Positions 61,813 to 64,000 of a stretch of DNA of 64,000 bases are shown here, piece by piece. A program made the position numbers and the translations under genes. Source of the DNA: Adineta vaga (Eukaryota > Rotifera); contig CP075492.1 of the NCBI GenBank assembly GCA_021613535.1, positions 11,718,001 to 11,782,000 on the forward strand, given 5' to 3'. The stretch's first letter is position 1. Every line of letters starts with the position of its first letter. The notes beneath the pieces were generated by a model that searched no databases, was not told the DNA's origin, and saw nothing but the letters and a program-made list of their open reading frames with translations.

Positions 61813-63647
61813 TGTGATTGAATAAGTTTAAAAACTAAAATCTAGAATTAATTATTGGAAGGCTTATGCTTATTATATTGATATCCTCAGTACATCTAAC
61901 AATCGAAAATATCAAAATAGTCAAATGATTATATTCGAAATAATTGACTATATTTTTCTTTGCCATTCTCATATTTCAAATATAAGACGAAGAAGAAATG
62001 AGAAGCAAGAATGAGAAAAAAAGACGACGAAAAAGAAAAGAAAGAAAACGCCATGCATCTTCTTCTTACATCCTTTTGTTGACGACTAATTATACATAAA
62101 TCCAATCGTGTTGAAATAATTAGTTTAGTTCTATTTATATTTGCTCAATAATCAAAGAGATTAAACAAGAAGACTATTGAAAATGGATTAGAAATCTACA
62201 GCTTGAGAATAGAACTAGGTAAGTCATCTAATCGATAATAACTATCTATTCGACAGGTTTTCGTCGAGGATATATAAAGCGACAGAAGAAAAAGTAGAAA
62301 ATAGAAATATTTGTTTTTATGTCTGTTTTTTTTCTCTTTCTCGGTTTTGGATTTGCTTCAATGATTCTTATTAATCTTATTCATACATTTCTGTGCTTCT
62401 AAACACAAGGTACATTCTTCTTTTTTTGTCAAAAAAAGCGACAGAGAGAGAGAACAAATGTAATCATATCATTAATTACCATTTAGTGTCAAAACAATCT
62501 CTTTTTTGTTTTATACCGATCAATCAATAAATTATGTATACACTTTTTGTATTAGCTTTGATCTTAAGTTGTTATTTTTTACCTTTGTAATCTAAGATGA
62601 TAGATAATTAACGTCTGATTACAGTAATAAATGTCGATGGTTGACAAACGGAACAACTTGATATACTTATGACAAAAGAATCAAAGAATGAATAGAGAAT
62701 GTTGATGAATAAGTGGAACTTTGAAGTTTCTATTTCGAAAGTAGAAAACAAATTTACTTTCATAGGATTGATTTCATGTCAATACATAAAAATGTGAAAT
62801 GATCTCAAGTGACATATGTAATTTCTTTTCGATAGAGAAATTATTTGTCAGATTTATAATATAAAAAGGTTATGTCAACATTGTTCGTTATAAACAGGTA
62901 CTAAATATGGCAATAGATTGCAAAAAATTAGTTCAACTATTAGTTTTTATAAAGAAAGTTTTTGTTTTTCGATATGGTAATAATAATCATATTCTGTCCT
63001 TGTTTGTAGATATGGTATATTCTATCCGTATGTCACATTCGTTTTTCTTTTCGCATGATTTATTATTTTTCGTATGTATGTACGTGAGCAAGGTCATATC
63101 TTACCAAAAATACGTACGGTCGTTAGAAAAAAGTAGTATTAGTACAAAATAAAAATATAATCAAAATAATCATCTATTACTTTGTATTTTCGTTTGTTTT
63201 ATCTATTCGTGAACTGTTAGGATATTGTTGGGCCTTCATAGATAGACAAAATTGAATCATTACATCTAGTATCTTAACCTACTGAACTTTAGAAAAACAA
63301 CTCGTGTCTCACGAGAATATCCATCATCACTCAAATGAAATGATATAATATGATCTTTGTCTAGTAATGTTCGTGATTGCTTATGGAATATATTATTGAA
63401 AGGATTTGTAATTTAATTATTTCAAAATAAATTCATATATAATTCATTCGTTGCGAACGTTCAGAAATATGTATTATTGTAAAGCTTATTTATTTTGCAA
63501 AAAAAAACATCAAATAGACACACAGAGAGTTTAAAGAAAGAATCATGTCATAGTTCATAAAATTTACTGTCAATTTTTCTATTTCACAATTATTTTGAGC
63601 AAGTTCTTCTTCTAAGTTGATCCGTTCTTTTTGCGAAACAATCTGAT
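61813..63647. other. Intergenic region, calcium sensor / cysteine-rich gene
   Basis: About 1.8 kb of AT-rich sequence that should include the calcium-sensor promoter and the 3' end of the partial gene. The open frame at 62907-63152 has no recognisable content and low-complexity composition, so I do not call it. No RNA gene seen. Confidence 0.5.
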
Positions 63648-64000
63648 TTAATAGATGCAGTCAGTACCAAGTGGATTAGGTACAGCACCTCGAGTACAAC
63701 TCCATATACACCGTTTATCAGCATTAAAGGTATGATATGGTCCTTTGCATTCTATAGAGAATAAAAGTAAAATTACAGATATTGAGAAATTACTAAATGA
63801 ATAATGCAAAAATAATCTGGTCTTTTTTTTTCGAATCAACTTGTGATATATTAGTTTGACTTTTAAGTTCAACTTAGGAACGTACTTACCACCACAAACT
63901 CTTCGTCCGATTCGATCATGACCAATTTCATAAAGACCTGGTTTACAAACGCATTCAATGCCAAGTGTGTCAGGCGTTGTACCATCGCCACAACTCCACA
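63648..64000 (-). CDS. Cysteine-rich repeat protein, C-terminal fragment
   Basis: Two exons on the minus strand (63890-64000 and 63648-63751); the gene runs off the right edge, so only the C-terminus is seen. The visible part holds two related units: WSCGDGTTPDTLGIECVCK and CIWSCTRGAVPNPLGTDC. Between them lies PGLYEIGHDRIGRRVCGG and ECKGPYHTFNADKR. The repeated pattern W-S-C, then G-x-x-P-x-x-L-G-x-x-C, with paired Cys suggests an extracellular disulphide-rich repeat protein. I do not recognise the domain. It ends TDCIY with no membrane anchor. Confidence 0.65.
   Translation of the reverse strand, partial: WSCGDGTTPDTLGIECVCKPGLYEIGHDRIGRRVCGGKYVPKLNLKVKLIYHKLIRKKKTRLFLHYSFSNFSISVILLLFSIECKGPYHTFNADKRCIWSCTRGAVPNPLGTDCIY

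Noticed and set aside
62907-63152. 81-codon open frame
   Set aside because: Low-complexity hydrophobic content, no homologue I recognise and no intron pattern like the real genes here.

Overview
This is a eukaryotic, AT-rich nuclear window from an invertebrate animal. Coding regions are broken by many short GT-AG introns, often 45-65 bp. The gene content is metazoan: phenylalanine hydroxylase, a P2X channel, an axonemal dynein, a KMT2C/D methyltransferase, ZMYND8-like and DSCAM-like genes, and neuronal calcium sensors. Short introns, short intergenic gaps and splice-acceptor-like signals just upstream of start codons fit a bdelloid rotifer best. That assignment is an inference; nothing in the window proves the species.

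Layout. Positions 142-9727 hold six plus-strand genes with only 93-180 bp between stop and next start: ARGLU1-like, phenylalanine hydroxylase, SFT2-like, UVRAG-like, TIMM13 and TRIP4/ASC-1. A minus-strand, membrane-anchored chitin-deacetylase-like protein that lacks its catalytic motifs follows (9835-11286). A P2X receptor with an apparent one-base frame break comes next (12206-14096). A 17 kb beta-type outer-arm dynein heavy chain spans 14344-31689 and carries an intron-containing tRNA-Leu(CAA) inside one of its introns.

Positions 32638-41264 hold a head-to-head chromatin pair: a trr-type KMT2C/D methyltransferase (minus) and a PHD-bromo-PWWP reader of ZMYND8 type lacking its MYND finger (plus). 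Next are a calexcitin/sarcoplasmic-type EF-hand protein (minus), an intronless dihydrofolate reductase (plus) and an unrecognised basic protein of many small exons (plus). Two immunoglobulin-superfamily genes then converge with 16 bp between stop codons: a small three-Ig protein and a reduced DSCAM-like receptor. A 3.65 kb gene-poor stretch separates DSCAM from two convergent neuronal-calcium-sensor paralogues, one canonical and one strongly diverged. The right edge cuts a cysteine-rich repeat protein.

How the genes relate: most are independent housekeeping or neuronal genes. The left cluster could be one polycistronic unit resolved by spliced-leader trans-splicing. The KMT2C/D and ZMYND8-like pair may share a bidirectional promoter. 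I saw no transposon, CRISPR array or viral gene. Exon boundaries were placed by hand and may be off by a base or two.
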